Shown: positions 47,507 through 58,180, counted from the first letter of the stretch. The stretch: 64,000 nucleotides of DNA from Thermomonas beijingensis (GCF_020034655.1 NZ_JAIQDJ010000001.1:1116001-1180000), one strand, 5' to 3'. Program-made: numbers and translations. The notes: generated from the sequence alone by a model not told the origin.

Positions 47507-47521
47507 TGGCATCCCGGTTGT
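47507..47521 (+). promoter_or_regulatory. Possible sigma54 promoter before the minor-pilin operon
   Basis: TGGCAT-CCCGG-TTGT has the GG at -24 and TTG at -12 with the required 12-base spacing between G residues; the final C of the usual GC is a T. It lies ~43 bases upstream of the fimT start. The match is moderate. Confidence 0.35.
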
Positions 47522-47563
47522 CCCCCCGTTAAGGTTGACTCGCCAAAAAGCGAGGACGCCCCG

Positions 47564-48100
47564 TTGTTACAGCAATCCTTCCCAAGCAGAGCCAGGCAAT
47601 CCCAAGGATTTACCTTGGTCGAGCTGATGGCGGTCATGGTCGTCATTGGAGTTCTGGCGACGTTTGCCGTACCCGGGATCACCGGCATGGTCAACAACAG
47701 TCGGTTAAGTGGCCAGGCCAGCGAACTGGCGGCTACCTTGCAGCTGGCGCGGTCGGAAGCCGTGCGTCGCAATGTTCCGGTCGAGGTGTGCGTGTCCAGC
47801 AATGGCACCAGTTGCGGTAGCGGCACCAGTTGGGCGGGCTGGATCGTGCATGGCCCGGATCCGGGCAATGGCGGCGCTGATGAAGTGATTCGCGCAGACA
47901 CCGCCAATGGCAGTGTGCAAGTGACAAGCACGGTGGCCAAACTGGTGTTCAAGCCTTCCGGGCAGTTGGATGCACAACAGACCCTGACTGTTTGCATACC
48001 CACCACCCAGCCGAATATCAATCAGCGCGTGCTGACGGTAATGATCAGTGGTGCAGTGGTATCCAAGAGCAACGATGGCGGTGGAGCTTGCCCAACATGA
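47564..48100 (+). CDS. fimT: Type IV pilus minor pilin, GspH/FimT type
   Basis: A 178-aa pseudopilin whose TTG start (47564) is the first in frame. The prepilin leader RARQSQG is cut before FTLVELMAVMVVIGVLATFAVP, with Glu at +5. The GspH domain follows (LAATLQLARSEAVRRNVPVEVC, GWIVHGPDPG). It helps start pilus assembly together with PilVWXE. It overlaps pilV by 4 bases. Confidence 0.9.
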   Translation: MLQQSFPSRARQSQGFTLVELMAVMVVIGVLATFAVPGITGMVNNSRLSGQASELAATLQLARSEAVRRNVPVEVCVSSNGTSCGSGTSWAGWIVHGPDPGNGGADEVIRADTANGSVQVTSTVAKLVFKPSGQLDAQQTLTVCIPTTQPNINQRVLTVMISGAVVSKSNDGGGACPT

Positions 48101-48600
48101 TTGGTTCTATTTCAAATAAAGCGGTGCTTCATCGGCCGGCTGCCACCCGGATCGGCGGGAGGGGCGCACAAGGGATGAGCATGATCGAAGTGCTGGTGTC
48201 GGTCATGGTGTTGGGTGTCGGCCTGCTGGGGATTGCGGCCATGCAATCCATTGCGCTGCGGGGCGGGCAAGGCTCGCTGGAGAGCAGCCAGGCAGTGATG
48301 GCAACCAATTCCATCATCGAGGCGATGCGCGCCAATCGCGCCAATGCTGCGGCCTATGTGTATGACGGCACCACGTCCTGCGGCAGCACGCCGGCGGCAG
48401 GCAGCACGTTGGCGTCCAGTGATTTGAATTATTGGGTCAGCAGCCTGAAAACCACGATTGGGTCTGCCACCAGCACCTGCGGCAAGATTGTCTCACTGGG
48501 TGGCAATAACTACCGCGTGACGGTGCAATGGGATGATTCCCGTGCCGACAGTGCATCGGGGAACGACAAGAAGTCAATCGTGACGGATGCCAGCATATGA
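48097..48600 (+). CDS. pilV: Type IV pilus minor pilin PilV
   Basis: A 167-aa minor pilin from ATG 48097. The class III leader ends GAQG before MSMIEVLVSVMVLGVGLLGIAAMQ, the PilV pattern with Glu near +5. The rest is low-complexity, including paired cysteines (TSCGSTPAAG ... TSTCGK). It overlaps fimT and pilW by 4 bases at each side, so the operon is tightly coupled. Confidence 0.9.
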   Translation: MIGSISNKAVLHRPAATRIGGRGAQGMSMIEVLVSVMVLGVGLLGIAAMQSIALRGGQGSLESSQAVMATNSIIEAMRANRANAAAYVYDGTTSCGSTPAAGSTLASSDLNYWVSSLKTTIGSATSTCGKIVSLGGNNYRVTVQWDDSRADSASGNDKKSIVTDASI

Positions 48601-49469
48601 GTCAGGAGTCGATACCCATGCAGGGCAGGGCGCAGGGCTTTACGCTCATCGAATTGATGATCGCGATGGTACTTGGCTTGTTGGTACTGGGCGCAGCGTT
48701 GGCTGTGTTCCAATCCAATCAAAAGACATTCAGCGCCAATGAAGGCCAGAACCGGGTGCAGGAAAATGCCCGCATTGCCTATGAAATGTTGGGCAAGGAT
48801 GTGCGTTCAGTGGGTAGTTCGGCGTGTTCCAGTGAGGCCATGGTATTGGGCAGTGACAGCAATAGTGCCGCGTTCCGTGCGCCGCTGGTGAACTCGGTCT
48901 CGGGCTTGACCACCATTTCGGCGGATGATCTTTCGTACCGGGTCAGCAATGCAACTGCCAACCAGGTGACGCTTGTGGAAACCACCCCGAATGCCTCTGA
49001 CATCTTCAAGGCCAACGATGTGGTGATGGTGTGCAATGCGGCAATGACCGGGTTTGCCACGGTGGGCTCGGTGGCAGGGCAAACGGTCAATTTTTCTGCA
49101 GCCCTGCCATTTGACCCTTCCGATACCGCCAATGCCGCGCCCGGCAGCATCTCCATTGCGCGTTTCCGCAGCAACCGTTGGTATGTGGGCGCAAACAGCC
49201 GTGATACAGGAAATTCCTTGTGGGTTTCACGCTTGGGTGGCGCAGGTCAAGAGGTTGCCGACGGGGTGCAGAGCATGACATTGGCGTTTCACCGTACCGC
49301 GGGCGGCACTGCAACCACCTATGAAGCGGCACCGTCTGATTACCAATATGTCAATGCGGTGCGGGTCAGCATGCCGGTGCGCGGTGTTTCACAAAGCAAG
49401 TCCAGTGAAAACCGCAATATCAACCGCGCCATGGCCGCTACAGTCAGTATCAGGAATCGTTCGCTATGA
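48597..49469 (+). CDS. pilW: Type IV pilus minor pilin PilW
   Basis: A 290-aa minor pilin with leader MQGRAQG before FTLIELMIAMVLGLLVLGAAL, then a long head (NRVQENARIAYEMLGKDVRSVGSSAC). Its length and the ARIAYEMLGKDVR region match PilW/GspJ-like proteins. It overlaps pilV and pilX by 4 bases. Confidence 0.9.
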   Translation: MSQESIPMQGRAQGFTLIELMIAMVLGLLVLGAALAVFQSNQKTFSANEGQNRVQENARIAYEMLGKDVRSVGSSACSSEAMVLGSDSNSAAFRAPLVNSVSGLTTISADDLSYRVSNATANQVTLVETTPNASDIFKANDVVMVCNAAMTGFATVGSVAGQTVNFSAALPFDPSDTANAAPGSISIARFRSNRWYVGANSRDTGNSLWVSRLGGAGQEVADGVQSMTLAFHRTAGGTATTYEAAPSDYQYVNAVRVSMPVRGVSQSKSSENRNINRAMAATVSIRNRSL

Positions 49470-49999
49470 ACAGACAGTATCCTAGCCATAAGCAACAGCA
49501 GGGCATGTCGTTACTGGTTGTGCTGATTTTGCTGGTGGTGATGTCCATTCTTGGCGTCGCGGTCATGCGCAGTTCATCCATGCAAGAGCGCATGGCAGCC
49601 AATCTGCGTGACCGCAGTCTGGCCACGCAGGCAGCAGAGGCTGCACTGGCTGCGGCACAGAATTATCTGAATACAACGACCAAGTGGCGTACCACGGTGC
49701 CGGATGCCACTACCTGCACCAACGAAGGCGTGTGCCCAACGTTTACCAAAAAAACCGCCGCAACCTGGATTGCGGGGCCGCAGGTAGGGGGTGCCAATGG
49801 TGTGCCCCTAACCACAACCGACTATTGGATTGAATACTTGGGTGAAAACCAGACGGCAATGGAAACAGGTGGTGTCATTCCCTCGTCCGAAACGGTCACC
49901 CTGGGGCCGCTGTTCCGCATTACTGCGCGTAGCCAGTCTGTTGGCCGCGCTGCCGTGACCCTGCAAACCGATGTCATCTACCGCTTCCAGCGGCTGTGA
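49466..49999 (+). CDS. pilX: Type IV pilus assembly protein PilX
   Basis: A 177-aa minor pilin-like protein. The leader KQQQG precedes MSLLVVLILLVVMSILGVAVMRSS, which lacks the usual Glu at +5, as PilX proteins often do. MQERMAANLRDRSLATQAAEAALAAAQ is typical of PilX/GspK-like N-terminal helices. It overlaps pilY1 if the GTG is used. Confidence 0.88.
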   Translation: MNRQYPSHKQQQGMSLLVVLILLVVMSILGVAVMRSSSMQERMAANLRDRSLATQAAEAALAAAQNYLNTTTKWRTTVPDATTCTNEGVCPTFTKKTAATWIAGPQVGGANGVPLTTTDYWIEYLGENQTAMETGGVIPSSETVTLGPLFRITARSQSVGRAAVTLQTDVIYRFQRL

Positions 50000-52900
50000 G
50001 TCTGATCATGAAGACCTCCTTTTCTGAAGTTCGCCGCAACCGGTTGTCTGCTGCTGCGCAGTGGTGGGCAGCACCTGCCGCTTTTCTTTGCACTTTGCTG
50101 GCCCTGCCGGTGAATGCGGGGACCTATGTGCCAATCCCCAATCAGCCGTTGGACACCGGCGTGCGCGTGGCACCGAATATCCTGTTTATTCTGGATAACT
50201 CCGGGTCGATGGCCTGGAAGAATATGAATAACCAGGATATCAAGAAGATGACCGGCTCCGGCAGTTTCAGCAGTACGCCGGATGCGGATGGCATTGGTAC
50301 TGGTACTTCGGTGACCACCGAGTCCACTGGTACGTCAAAAATATACATGCAAAATTACGTGACCAATACGCTTTATTACAATCCTGCTGTGGACTACCTG
50401 CCATGGGTGGATGCGACAGGAAACCGGCTCACGGGTGGCACCAGCTTCACCGCAGCGTATAGTAGTGATCACTATGTGAATTATACCGGTGTGGACAAAA
50501 ACACCAGTAGCGGAACTCGCAATCTCTCCAGCAATACGCAAACATTTTATATTCCAAAGAACCCAGCGAGTACCGATAACACGTATCTGTCGGTTGTGGA
50601 CAACTACAATCGCTACCAGATCCCCAGTGGCAAAACGGATGTGATTCGATCCGAATATGGGAAAGTGGTCGCCAGCAGTAACACCCTTTCCGGGTATCCA
50701 GTAACTGGCGTGTCGATAGCGAAGAATAGTTGGTACTCTGTCAATTTCACGCTGCCGGCGGGAACCACTTCGTTCACCGTGACCACCAGTGGCGGGACTG
50801 GTAACGCTAATTTGTATGTGCGCAAGGGGGCAGCTCCAACCACCGGCTCGTATGATTGCAGGTCTAATGGCGCTAATAACAATGAAACCTGTACCATCAA
50901 TTCGCCAGGCAGTTCAACATATTACGCAGGAGCATATGCGTATTCTGCGGTTGCCGGGATGACGTTAACAGTCACCTATACCACGACCAATAGCTGTGAC
51001 GGCGACAGTGTTGGCAGTTATGGTTGGGTCAATTGCACATCAGCGACTCCAACCGGGCGTGGCGTCTCGGATGAATTGACGAATTTTGCAACCTGGTACT
51101 CGTATTTCCGGACCCGGATCAAGGCGGCCAAGGGCGGTGCCGCCGAGGCCTTCAAGGCGCAAGGCAACAAGGTACGAGTAGGTTACCGCAGCCTGCACCC
51201 TACTAATAACAGTTCCATTGCGCCGGATTTCGACATCCCTGTGGGTGATGGGAATGACGGGCGTTTTGTCAATGGCAATGTTGCCAATGGTGATGCGGCC
51301 GCAACCACCACACGATCCATTTGGTACAACCGCTTGTTTGCGGCATACGCCAGTAACGGAACCCCTTTGCAAGCCGAGTTGAAACAAGCGGGTGACTATT
51401 TCAGCCAGTCCAGCGCGTCTGGCCCATATGGACCGGAGTCCGGCGCTAACCAGTATTCATGCCGGCAGAATTTCGCCATTCTGACCACGGACGGTTACTG
51501 GAATGGTGGCACTGCAGGCACCGGCGATGTGGATAGCAGTGCCCAGCCGACCATTACTGGTGCACCCAAACAGAAGGGTGACCCCAACCAGAGCTACACC
51601 TATTCGCCCACTAAACCCTACAGTGACGGTACAACCACCTGGTCCAGCACCCTTGCCGACGTGGCCATGAAATATTGGGTGACAGATTTGCGTACCGATA
51701 TTGCCGCCATGGGGACAACCGCCAGTCCTGCAGGAAACAACGTCCCGACCACGGAGGATGATCCAGCGTTCTGGCAGCACATGGTGACCTTCGGTATTTC
51801 AATCGGCATGAAAACAACCCAGGGCATGGCCAGTGTGGAAGATGCGTTTGCCGCCAAACCCAATTGGCCACAGCCTGGCAATGACCTGGCTGCCAACGTG
51901 GATGATTTGCTGCATGCGGCTGTCAATGGGCATGGCCAATTCGTGGCGGCCACCAGCCCTGCGCTATTTGCAGAAGGTTTGACCAAGGCACTGGCAACGA
52001 TTGCACGGCGCACCAGTTCTTCTTCCAACATCGCCACCAATGCCGCGACCATCAAGACCGGTGGCAAGGTATTCAACGCCAGCTACGTCTCCGGCATTTG
52101 GACCGGTGCGGTGAATGCGTGGACGCTGGACGCCTACAACAACCCGTCTGCCCTGGCCTGGACGGCCTCGATTCCTGCATTCAGCACCCGCAAAACCAAG
52201 GTGTTTACTTACAACGGTACCACGGGGGATACCTTCCCCACGGCGACGCAAACCACAAGTCTGGATCGTAGTACCGTGGGCCCGGTGGACTACCCGGTGA
52301 CGGGTGCCAAGAATGCCGATTACATCATGGGTGACCAGAGTGGGGAAGGCACTGCGGTGGGTAAATTGCGGGTTCGTGATGCCTTGTTGGGGGACATCGT
52401 GGATTCTTCCCCGGCCTATGTTAGTGACACCAATACACTGTATGTCGGTGCCAACGACGGCATGCTGCATGCGTTTGATGCAGGCACAGGGGTAGAGCAA
52501 TTTGCCTACGTGCCTAACCTGATCAACTTTGGCAAGTTGGCGCAAATCAGCCGTGGCGACTATGACCACCAATGGTCGGTGGATGGCCCCGTTGCAGTGA
52601 CCAGCCGCAAACTGACCCCTAGCCAGAACTTGCTGGTGGGCTCGCTGGGTCGTGGCGGCAAGGGCATGTACGGGTTGGATGTGTCCACGCCTGCTTCATT
52701 TGGAACGGCTAACGTCAGCTGGGAACTTGCGGACACCGCCAATGGCAATATGGGGTTGGTCACAGGGCGCCCGGTTTTGGCCAAGGTCAAGACCGGTGAT
52801 GTCGCTGCGGTGGTAGGTAATGGCGTGAACAGCAGCAACGACAAGGCGGTGTTGATTGTTGTGAATGTCAAAACCGGTGCGGTGATTCGTGAGATCGATA

Positions 52901-53763
52901 CCGGCGCCGGGTCTGCCAGTACCCCCAATGGCCTGGCTGCACCTACCGGGATTCTTGGGCCCGACGGTAAAACCATTGCGTATGCCTATGCAGGGGACCG
53001 CTTAGGGAATGTATGGAAATTCGATTTGACCGATGCCTCTGCCAGCAACTGGACGGCAACCAGATTGTTCACGGCAAAGTCCAACGATGGTACCGGTGCG
53101 GTACAGCCGATCACCGGTGGTGTCACGGTGGCCACGGATCCCAAGACCTACAAGCGTTGGGTGATGTTTGGCACCGGCAGCTTCATGACCACAACGGAAG
53201 CTGCAGACAAGACCGCGTCAACGCAAGGGATGTATGGGTTTGTGGATGATGGTGCTGCGGTGGCCTATGCCGATCTTGTGAAGCGTGGCGTCAACAATAC
53301 GGGTGCCATTCAAGACGGTTATCCGGTAAGGACGTTTGATAGCAAGTCCGATTTGCCCACCGGCAAGAAGGGCTGGTACTTGACCCTGCCAGGCGCGGGC
53401 GAGCGGATTGTGCAGGATGCGCAGCTGGTATCCAATATTTTGGTGACTGCCAGCATGATTCCGGAAGGTAATGGCTGCGAAGCTGGCGGTACCGGGTATA
53501 TCAATGCGTTGGATGCCTTTACCGGAACCAGCGCAGGCAGCTCGCTGTTTGATTTGAATAATGATGGCTCGACCACGGACAGCGTGGTGGGTGGCGTGCC
53601 GGTGGGGTCGGTCAACTTTGGCGTCGGCATGCCCACGTTGCCCATCTTCCTGGACGGCAAACTGGTCGTGGGCGGCACCAATGCCGGCAACAAGCCTGGC
53701 TCTGGTGGTATTTCTGGCAAGTCCTGGAGCCGCGTCTCCTGGCGTGAAATTCGGAGTGATTGA
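49996..53763 (+). CDS. pilY1: Type IV pilus tip/adhesin protein PilY1, with an internal PPC-like domain
   Basis: A 1255-aa exported protein that caps or anchors type IV pili and affects retraction and adhesion. GTG 49996 overlaps the pilX stop; ATG 50008 is an alternative. An export sequence is near residues 20-42. The VWA-like MIDAS motif is [11 protein letters not shown] (~62-72). Residues ~244-330 read as a bacterial pre-peptidase C-terminal (PPC) domain: [63 protein letters not shown]. The C-terminal PilY1 beta-propeller has [20 protein letters not shown] and [11 protein letters not shown]. The N-terminal region is AT-richer than its neighbours, as is common for the variable part. A PPC domain is not a standard part of PilY1. 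Confidence 0.9.
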   Translation: MSLIMKTSFSEVRRNRLSAAAQWWAAPAAFLCTLLALPVNAGTYVPIPNQPLDTGVRVAPNILFILDNSGSMAWKNMNNQDIKKMTGSGSFSSTPDADGIGTGTSVTTESTGTSKIYMQNYVTNTLYYNPAVDYLPWVDATGNRLTGGTSFTAAYSSDHYVNYTGVDKNTSSGTRNLSSNTQTFYIPKNPASTDNTYLSVVDNYNRYQIPSGKTDVIRSEYGKVVASSNTLSGYPVTGVSIAKNSWYSVNFTLPAGTTSFTVTTSGGTGNANLYVRKGAAPTTGSYDCRSNGANNNETCTINSPGSSTYYAGAYAYSAVAGMTLTVTYTTTNSCDGDSVGSYGWVNCTSATPTGRGVSDELTNFATWYSYFRTRIKAAKGGAAEAFKAQGNKVRVGYRSLHPTNNSSIAPDFDIPVGDGNDGRFVNGNVANGDAAATTTRSIWYNRLFAAYASNGTPLQAELKQAGDYFSQSSASGPYGPESGANQYSCRQNFAILTTDGYWNGGTAGTGDVDSSAQPTITGAPKQKGDPNQSYTYSPTKPYSDGTTTWSSTLADVAMKYWVTDLRTDIAAMGTTASPAGNNVPTTEDDPAFWQHMVTFGISIGMKTTQGMASVEDAFAAKPNWPQPGNDLAANVDDLLHAAVNGHGQFVAATSPALFAEGLTKALATIARRTSSSSNIATNAATIKTGGKVFNASYVSGIWTGAVNAWTLDAYNNPSALAWTASIPAFSTRKTKVFTYNGTTGDTFPTATQTTSLDRSTVGPVDYPVTGAKNADYIMGDQSGEGTAVGKLRVRDALLGDIVDSSPAYVSDTNTLYVGANDGMLHAFDAGTGVEQFAYVPNLINFGKLAQISRGDYDHQWSVDGPVAVTSRKLTPSQNLLVGSLGRGGKGMYGLDVSTPASFGTANVSWELADTANGNMGLVTGRPVLAKVKTGDVAAVVGNGVNSSNDKAVLIVVNVKTGAVIREIDTGAGSASTPNGLAAPTGILGPDGKTIAYAYAGDRLGNVWKFDLTDASASNWTATRLFTAKSNDGTGAVQPITGGVTVATDPKTYKRWVMFGTGSFMTTTEAADKTASTQGMYGFVDDGAAVAYADLVKRGVNNTGAIQDGYPVRTFDSKSDLPTGKKGWYLTLPGAGERIVQDAQLVSNILVTASMIPEGNGCEAGGTGYINALDAFTGTSAGSSLFDLNNDGSTTDSVVGGVPVGSVNFGVGMPTLPIFLDGKLVVGGTNAGNKPGSGGISGKSWSRVSWREIRSD

Positions 53764-53768
53764 GCAAC

Positions 53769-54203
53769 ATGAACGATAACAAGGACTATGCGATGCCTGT
53801 CTATCGCGCATCTCGCACTTCCGGCTTCAGCTTGATCGAGGTGATGGTGGTGGTTGCCATCATTGCCATCCTCGCTTCGATTGCGTTGCCGTCGTATAAC
53901 GATCATCAACGCAAGACGCGCCGGGCGGCAGGCACCGCCTGCCTGACGACGGTCGCGCAACGCATGGAGCGGGTCTACACCACCGACATGTCGTATTCAT
54001 CGGCACCCGCCATTGGCAGCCTGACGGGTGCCTGTGAGCCGGATACCTTGACATTTTATACGTTCTCGTTCTCTTCTGGCCCTGCCGCCAAGAGTTATGA
54101 ACTGAGTGCTGCCCCTGCGGGTAAGCAGGCAGGGGATTCCTGTGGCACGTTGAAGCTGGATCAAACGGGTAAAAAGACGCCATCAACGGCCGGTTGTTGG
54201 TAG
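53769..54203 (+). CDS. pilE: Type IV pilin-like minor pilin PilE
   Basis: A 144-aa pilin from ATG 53769; ATG 53793 ([11 protein letters not shown]) is a good alternative with a better-placed AAGGA site. The leader ends RTSG before [24 protein letters not shown], with Glu at +5. The tail has paired cysteines (SLTGACEPD ... DSCGTL ... TAGCW). It is the last gene of the operon, 5 bases after pilY1. Confidence 0.92.
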   Translation: MNDNKDYAMPVYRASRTSGFSLIEVMVVVAIIAILASIALPSYNDHQRKTRRAAGTACLTTVAQRMERVYTTDMSYSSAPAIGSLTGACEPDTLTFYTFSFSSGPAAKSYELSAAPAGKQAGDSCGTLKLDQTGKKTPSTAGCW

Positions 54204-54230
54204 CGGTTGCAGTGGTTGGCCGCACCCCAC

Positions 54231-54255
54231 AAAACCCGCCGCAAGGCGGGTTTTT
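54231..54255 (+). terminator. Intrinsic terminator of the pilus operon
   Basis: AAAACCCGCC (54231-54240), a GCAA loop and GGCGGGTTTT (54245-54254) plus a further T form a near-perfect terminator 28 bases after pilE. Confidence 0.92.
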
Positions 54256-54433
54256 CCTTGGCAATGAATTTCTGTTGAAACTACACCTTCAGCATTGTGA
54301 AGATGTGTTAACGTCCATACGTGCGCGTATCCCCCCACATGCACGCACGTGTATCCGACGCAATCGGCCATCTGGTCGTTTGTTTGCCGTGTCCAATGAC
54401 TACACAAGATTGACCACACAAAGGGGAGCCGCC

Positions 54434-57076
54434 ATGCAGCGCACGCAACCACAACGCCGCCCACTCACCATCGCCGTGCTGGTGGGATTGATGGGTTTCA
54501 CCAGCCTGCCGGTATTGGCGCAAGATGCCGCCACGGCGGCGGACAAGAAAGTTGAGCCGAAGACGCTGGACACCATGGTAGTGACTGCGCAGAAGCGCGA
54601 AGAAGTCATGCAGAACGTGCCGATTGCAGTGACCGCGCTGTCGCAGCAGACCCTGCAAGACACGGGCGTGCGTGACATCAAGGATCTGCAAATTCTGGTG
54701 CCGGGGTTGACCGTGACCAGCACCCAGAGCGAGGCGATCACCACGGCGCGCCTGCGTGGCATTGGCACGGTGGGCGACAACATCGGGCTGGAATCTTCGG
54801 TGGGGGTGGTGATTGATGGCGTGTTCCGCTCGCGCAACTCGGTGGGGTTCGGGGATCTGGGCGAGTTGGAACGCATCGAGGTGTTGAAGGGGCCGCAGGG
54901 CACCTTGTTCGGCAAAAACACATCGGCGGGTGTGATCAATGTGGTCACACGCAAGCCCGATGACGTGTTTTCAGCCGATGGTGAAGTGACATTTGGCAAT
55001 TACGGTGCGCTGGGCCTGGCGGGTGGCGTCAATGCGCCACTGGGTGACTACGCGGCGCTGCGCGTGTATGTGGCGCATCGTGACCGTGACGGTTGGATGA
55101 ACGTGGTCACCGGCGCAGGCCCGCGCACCAATGATCGTGATTACGACCAGGATTTCGACACCTTCCGCGCCAAATTGCTGCTGCAACCCACCGACAAGGT
55201 GGAGATTGTGTTGTCGGCCGATTCCACCCGCCGCAATGAGAATTGCTGCACGGCGGTGCAACTGGTCAGCGGTGAGAGTTCGGTGCTGATCAACAAATTG
55301 GGCGGTGGCAATGCCATTGCCCCCACTGGGCATGCCGACCCTTGGGCACGGGTGGCGTACAGCAACCGCGATACCACCCAGAAAATCAATGATCGAGGCG
55401 CACAGGCGGAGGTCAATATTGACCTGGATATGCTGGCTGGGGCCCGCTTGACCTCGATAACCGCAGGCCGTGACTGGGATGCCATCAACGGCCGGGATTT
55501 TGATTTTTCCACTGCGGATTTGATCTACATGAACCCGCAACAGGATGAGTCGTATGCGCGGGTGAAAAGCTTCAGTCAGGAAATTCACCTGAGTGGCAGT
55601 ACCGCCAAGCTGGATTGGTTGGTGGGTGGTTTCTACAGCAATGAAACCATTGATCGTAACGAGAGTTACCGCATTGGCGCGGCGTATGAGCCGTATTTGT
55701 CGATTGGGCTGTTGTCGATGATCAACCCGGCGCTGGCCGGCCTGCCCAATGCGGCGACCTTCATGGCCGATGCCACCGGCAGGCCGTTTGGCACGGTGTT
55801 TGCCGGCTTGGGCGCGTTGGACCGTTATCAGCAAGAAGCCAAGAGTACGGCGCTGTTCACCAACAATACGTGGCATGCCACCGAGGCATTGGATGTCACG
55901 ATGGGCTTGCGTTATACCCGTGAAACCAAGGATCTGTTATCGGTGTACAGCAACCCGAATGGCGGTTTGGGGTGTGCATCCTATTTTGGTGCGAGCGGTG
56001 TCAGCCCGGCTGCAATCGGCCGCATCGCCGCCGCGTTGACTGCGCGTGGCGTTCCGTTTGCGTCGTTGCCCGCCGCCAACCAGCAGGCCTTGATCAGCAA
56101 TATCGTGGGGTACAGCTGCTTGCCGTGGGCCAATGTGCAGCACAACGGGCGCCACACCGACCAGTCCCGCAGCGAAAACGAATGGTCGGGCACGCTGAAG
56201 GCCGCTTACCGCTGGAACGAGCATGCGATGACCTATCTGTCGTATGCACGCGGCTACAAGGCAGGTGGCTTCAACTTCGACCGCGTGCAATCGTCCAATG
56301 GGCTGTCCAGCGGTGGCTCGGGGATCATCCCGGTCAACGACACCTCGTTCCCGGGTGAATTCGTGGATAGCTGGGAATTGGGTGCCAAGACCACCTGGGC
56401 GGGTGGCAACCTGTTGTTCAATGCTGCGCTATTCCACCAGAAGTACAGCAACTTCCAGTTGAACAGCTTCCTGGGGACCAGCTTTGTGGTGCGCTCGATT
56501 CCGGAAGTGGTGTCGAAAGGCTTGGATGCAGAGCTGCTATGGCAGCCCAAAGCCGTGCCCGGCCTGATGTTGCAAACCGGCTTGATGTATGCCGATACCA
56601 AGTATGGCAATAGCATCCCCGGTTGTGATTTTGTGGGGCCGGGTGCACTGACCCCGCAGTGCCCGGCGATTGGCGCGCTGTACAAGCTGCCGGGTGCGCA
56701 AATGAGTTTTGCACCGAAACTGTCCGGTTCGGCATCGCTGACTTATGAGTGGGATATCGGGTCGTCGCTGGAGGGCCGCTTCAATATCGGTGGCAAGTAC
56801 ATGTCCAGTTACAACACCGGTTCGGATCTGGATGCCGAAAAGCATCAGAGTGCCTACACAGTGGCCAATCTGCGGGTGGGGATTGGCTCGCGTGATCGCA
56901 AATGGCAGGTGGAGTTGTGGGGCACCAATGTGTTCAACACCAAGTATGTGCAAGTGGGCTTCGACGGCCCCTTGCAGGCATTGGGCACGCCGGAGCCGGG
57001 CAACCCGAAGAACACATATGACGCGTTCCTGGGCGCACCGCGCATGTACGGAGCGACGTTGCGGGTACGTTTCTGA
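54434..57076 (+). CDS. TonB-dependent outer-membrane receptor
   Basis: An 880-aa TonB-dependent receptor from ATG 54434, with a signal peptide (TIAVLVGLMGFTSLPVLAQ). A TonB-box-like DTMVVTAQ is followed by the plug domain (~45-170, IAVTALSQQTLQDTGVRDIKDL ... ERIEVLKGPQGTLFGKNTSAGVINVVTR) and a 22-strand-type beta barrel ending in RMYGATLRVRF with a terminal Phe. The style of plug (QREE-type 'NVPIAVT') is that of the sphingomonad/xanthomonad families that take up varied substrates. The ligand cannot be inferred. No TonB or transporter partners lie beside it. Confidence 0.94.
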   Translation: MQRTQPQRRPLTIAVLVGLMGFTSLPVLAQDAATAADKKVEPKTLDTMVVTAQKREEVMQNVPIAVTALSQQTLQDTGVRDIKDLQILVPGLTVTSTQSEAITTARLRGIGTVGDNIGLESSVGVVIDGVFRSRNSVGFGDLGELERIEVLKGPQGTLFGKNTSAGVINVVTRKPDDVFSADGEVTFGNYGALGLAGGVNAPLGDYAALRVYVAHRDRDGWMNVVTGAGPRTNDRDYDQDFDTFRAKLLLQPTDKVEIVLSADSTRRNENCCTAVQLVSGESSVLINKLGGGNAIAPTGHADPWARVAYSNRDTTQKINDRGAQAEVNIDLDMLAGARLTSITAGRDWDAINGRDFDFSTADLIYMNPQQDESYARVKSFSQEIHLSGSTAKLDWLVGGFYSNETIDRNESYRIGAAYEPYLSIGLLSMINPALAGLPNAATFMADATGRPFGTVFAGLGALDRYQQEAKSTALFTNNTWHATEALDVTMGLRYTRETKDLLSVYSNPNGGLGCASYFGASGVSPAAIGRIAAALTARGVPFASLPAANQQALISNIVGYSCLPWANVQHNGRHTDQSRSENEWSGTLKAAYRWNEHAMTYLSYARGYKAGGFNFDRVQSSNGLSSGGSGIIPVNDTSFPGEFVDSWELGAKTTWAGGNLLFNAALFHQKYSNFQLNSFLGTSFVVRSIPEVVSKGLDAELLWQPKAVPGLMLQTGLMYADTKYGNSIPGCDFVGPGALTPQCPAIGALYKLPGAQMSFAPKLSGSASLTYEWDIGSSLEGRFNIGGKYMSSYNTGSDLDAEKHQSAYTVANLRVGIGSRDRKWQVELWGTNVFNTKYVQVGFDGPLQALGTPEPGNPKNTYDAFLGAPRMYGATLRVRF

Positions 57077-57097
57077 GGTCTGGATGTTTCGTTTTGG

Positions 57098-57125
57098 ACG
57101 TGCATGCGCTACAACGCATGCACGT
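57098..57125. other. Inverted repeat after the TonB receptor gene
   Basis: ACGTGCATGCG (57098-57108) and CGCATGCACGT (57115-57125) form an 11-bp perfect stem with a 6-base loop. No T run follows, so it may be a protein-binding site or weak 3'-end structure rather than a standard terminator. Confidence 0.5.
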
Positions 57126-57142
57126 TCTGCGAGTGTTGACCG

Positions 57143-57643
57143 ATGAGTGTGCCTACCGATGCCGACCTTGATGCGCTAGCTGCCACGACTGGGCAACAGC
57201 TGCTGGTTGCACGCCATATGTTGGTGACGGCGGAAAGTTGCACCGGTGGCTGGATTGCCAAGTGCATGACCGATATCGCCGGTTCATCGGCGTGGTTTGA
57301 TTGCGGTATGGCCGCCTATAGCTACGAAGCCAAACAAGCCTTGTTGGGCGTGCGCCCGCAAACCCTGGAAACCCATGGCGCGGTCAGCCGCGAATGCGTG
57401 GTGGAAATGGTGTCGGGCGCACTGGTGCATTCCGGTGCCAGCATTGCCGTGGCAGTCACCGGCATCGCCGGCCCGGGCGGCGGCAGCGACGACAAGCCGG
57501 TGGGTACGGTGTGGGTGGGCTGGAAAAAACGAGGTGGCTATGCGCGCGCCGAGGTCTTTCATTTCGAAGGCGACCGCGATGCCGTGCGCAGGCAGACGGT
57601 AGCCACAGCTTTGCGTGGGGTTGCGCAGTTGTTGGTCGCTTGA
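57143..57643 (+). CDS. pncC: Nicotinamide-nucleotide amidohydrolase (CinA C-terminal family)
   Basis: A 166-aa stand-alone CinA C-terminal protein; PncC deamidates NMN to NaMN in NAD recycling. Motifs are LVTAESCTGGWIAKCMTDIAGSSAWF, YSYEAKQALLGV, TGIAGPGGGSDDKPVGTVWVGW and RRQTVATALRG. In many gammaproteobacteria it stands before recA; here recA does not follow within the window. Confidence 0.93.
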   Translation: MSVPTDADLDALAATTGQQLLVARHMLVTAESCTGGWIAKCMTDIAGSSAWFDCGMAAYSYEAKQALLGVRPQTLETHGAVSRECVVEMVSGALVHSGASIAVAVTGIAGPGGGSDDKPVGTVWVGWKKRGGYARAEVFHFEGDRDAVRRQTVATALRGVAQLLVA

Positions 57644-57794
57644 GCCGGCCGGTGGGGGCCGCCCTGCGCGCGATCCATTGGATTCGGATTAACGATTCGT
57701 CATGCTGCGGAGAGCTTGGGGTGAGCAGTCCGGTCGCAGGATACATCGGAGACATCGCTACACACTTCACCACCACCACGATGGGAGTTCGGCA

Positions 57795-58160
57795 ATGAAA
57801 CAGATGATTCAAGCAATGACTCTGGCCGCGTTCATGTTTGCTGCCGGGCAGTCATATGCCGCGGCACAAGCTGCAACACCGGCAACTGCCAAGCCTGCGG
57901 CTGCCGCCAAGGCCGCCCCAGCCGCAAAAGCAGCCCCGGCTGCCAAGGCTGTCTCCTCCGCAGCACCGACCAGCGCCGCCAAGCCGGCAACCGCAATGAG
58001 CACCGCCCCGGCCGCCGCCCCCGCCGCGCCGATGGACGCCAAAAAAGAACGCTGCCACGATGCGAAAGGCAAGTTCACCAAGTGTGACGGCCCGGCAGCC
58101 GCCAAGAAGAAGGAACCCTGCCGCGATGCCAAGGGCAAGTTCATCAAGTGCAAGAGCTGA
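57795..58160 (+). CDS. Small exported Ala/Pro/Lys-rich protein with paired CxDAKGKFxKC repeats
   Basis: A 121-aa protein from ATG 57795 with a signal peptide (MKQMIQAMTLAAFMFAAGQSYAA). The middle is Ala/Pro/Lys low complexity. The C-terminus has two near-identical 11-residue motifs, CHDAKGKFTKC and CRDAKGKFIKC, 16 residues apart, each with two cysteines. I do not recognise a named family; the Cys pairs may form disulfides or bind metal. It converges on the response regulator gene. Confidence 0.75.
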   Translation: MKQMIQAMTLAAFMFAAGQSYAAAQAATPATAKPAAAAKAAPAAKAAPAAKAVSSAAPTSAAKPATAMSTAPAAAPAAPMDAKKERCHDAKGKFTKCDGPAAAKKKEPCRDAKGKFIKCKS

Positions 58161-58180
58161 TCGTTTGAGGGTTTGACGGT

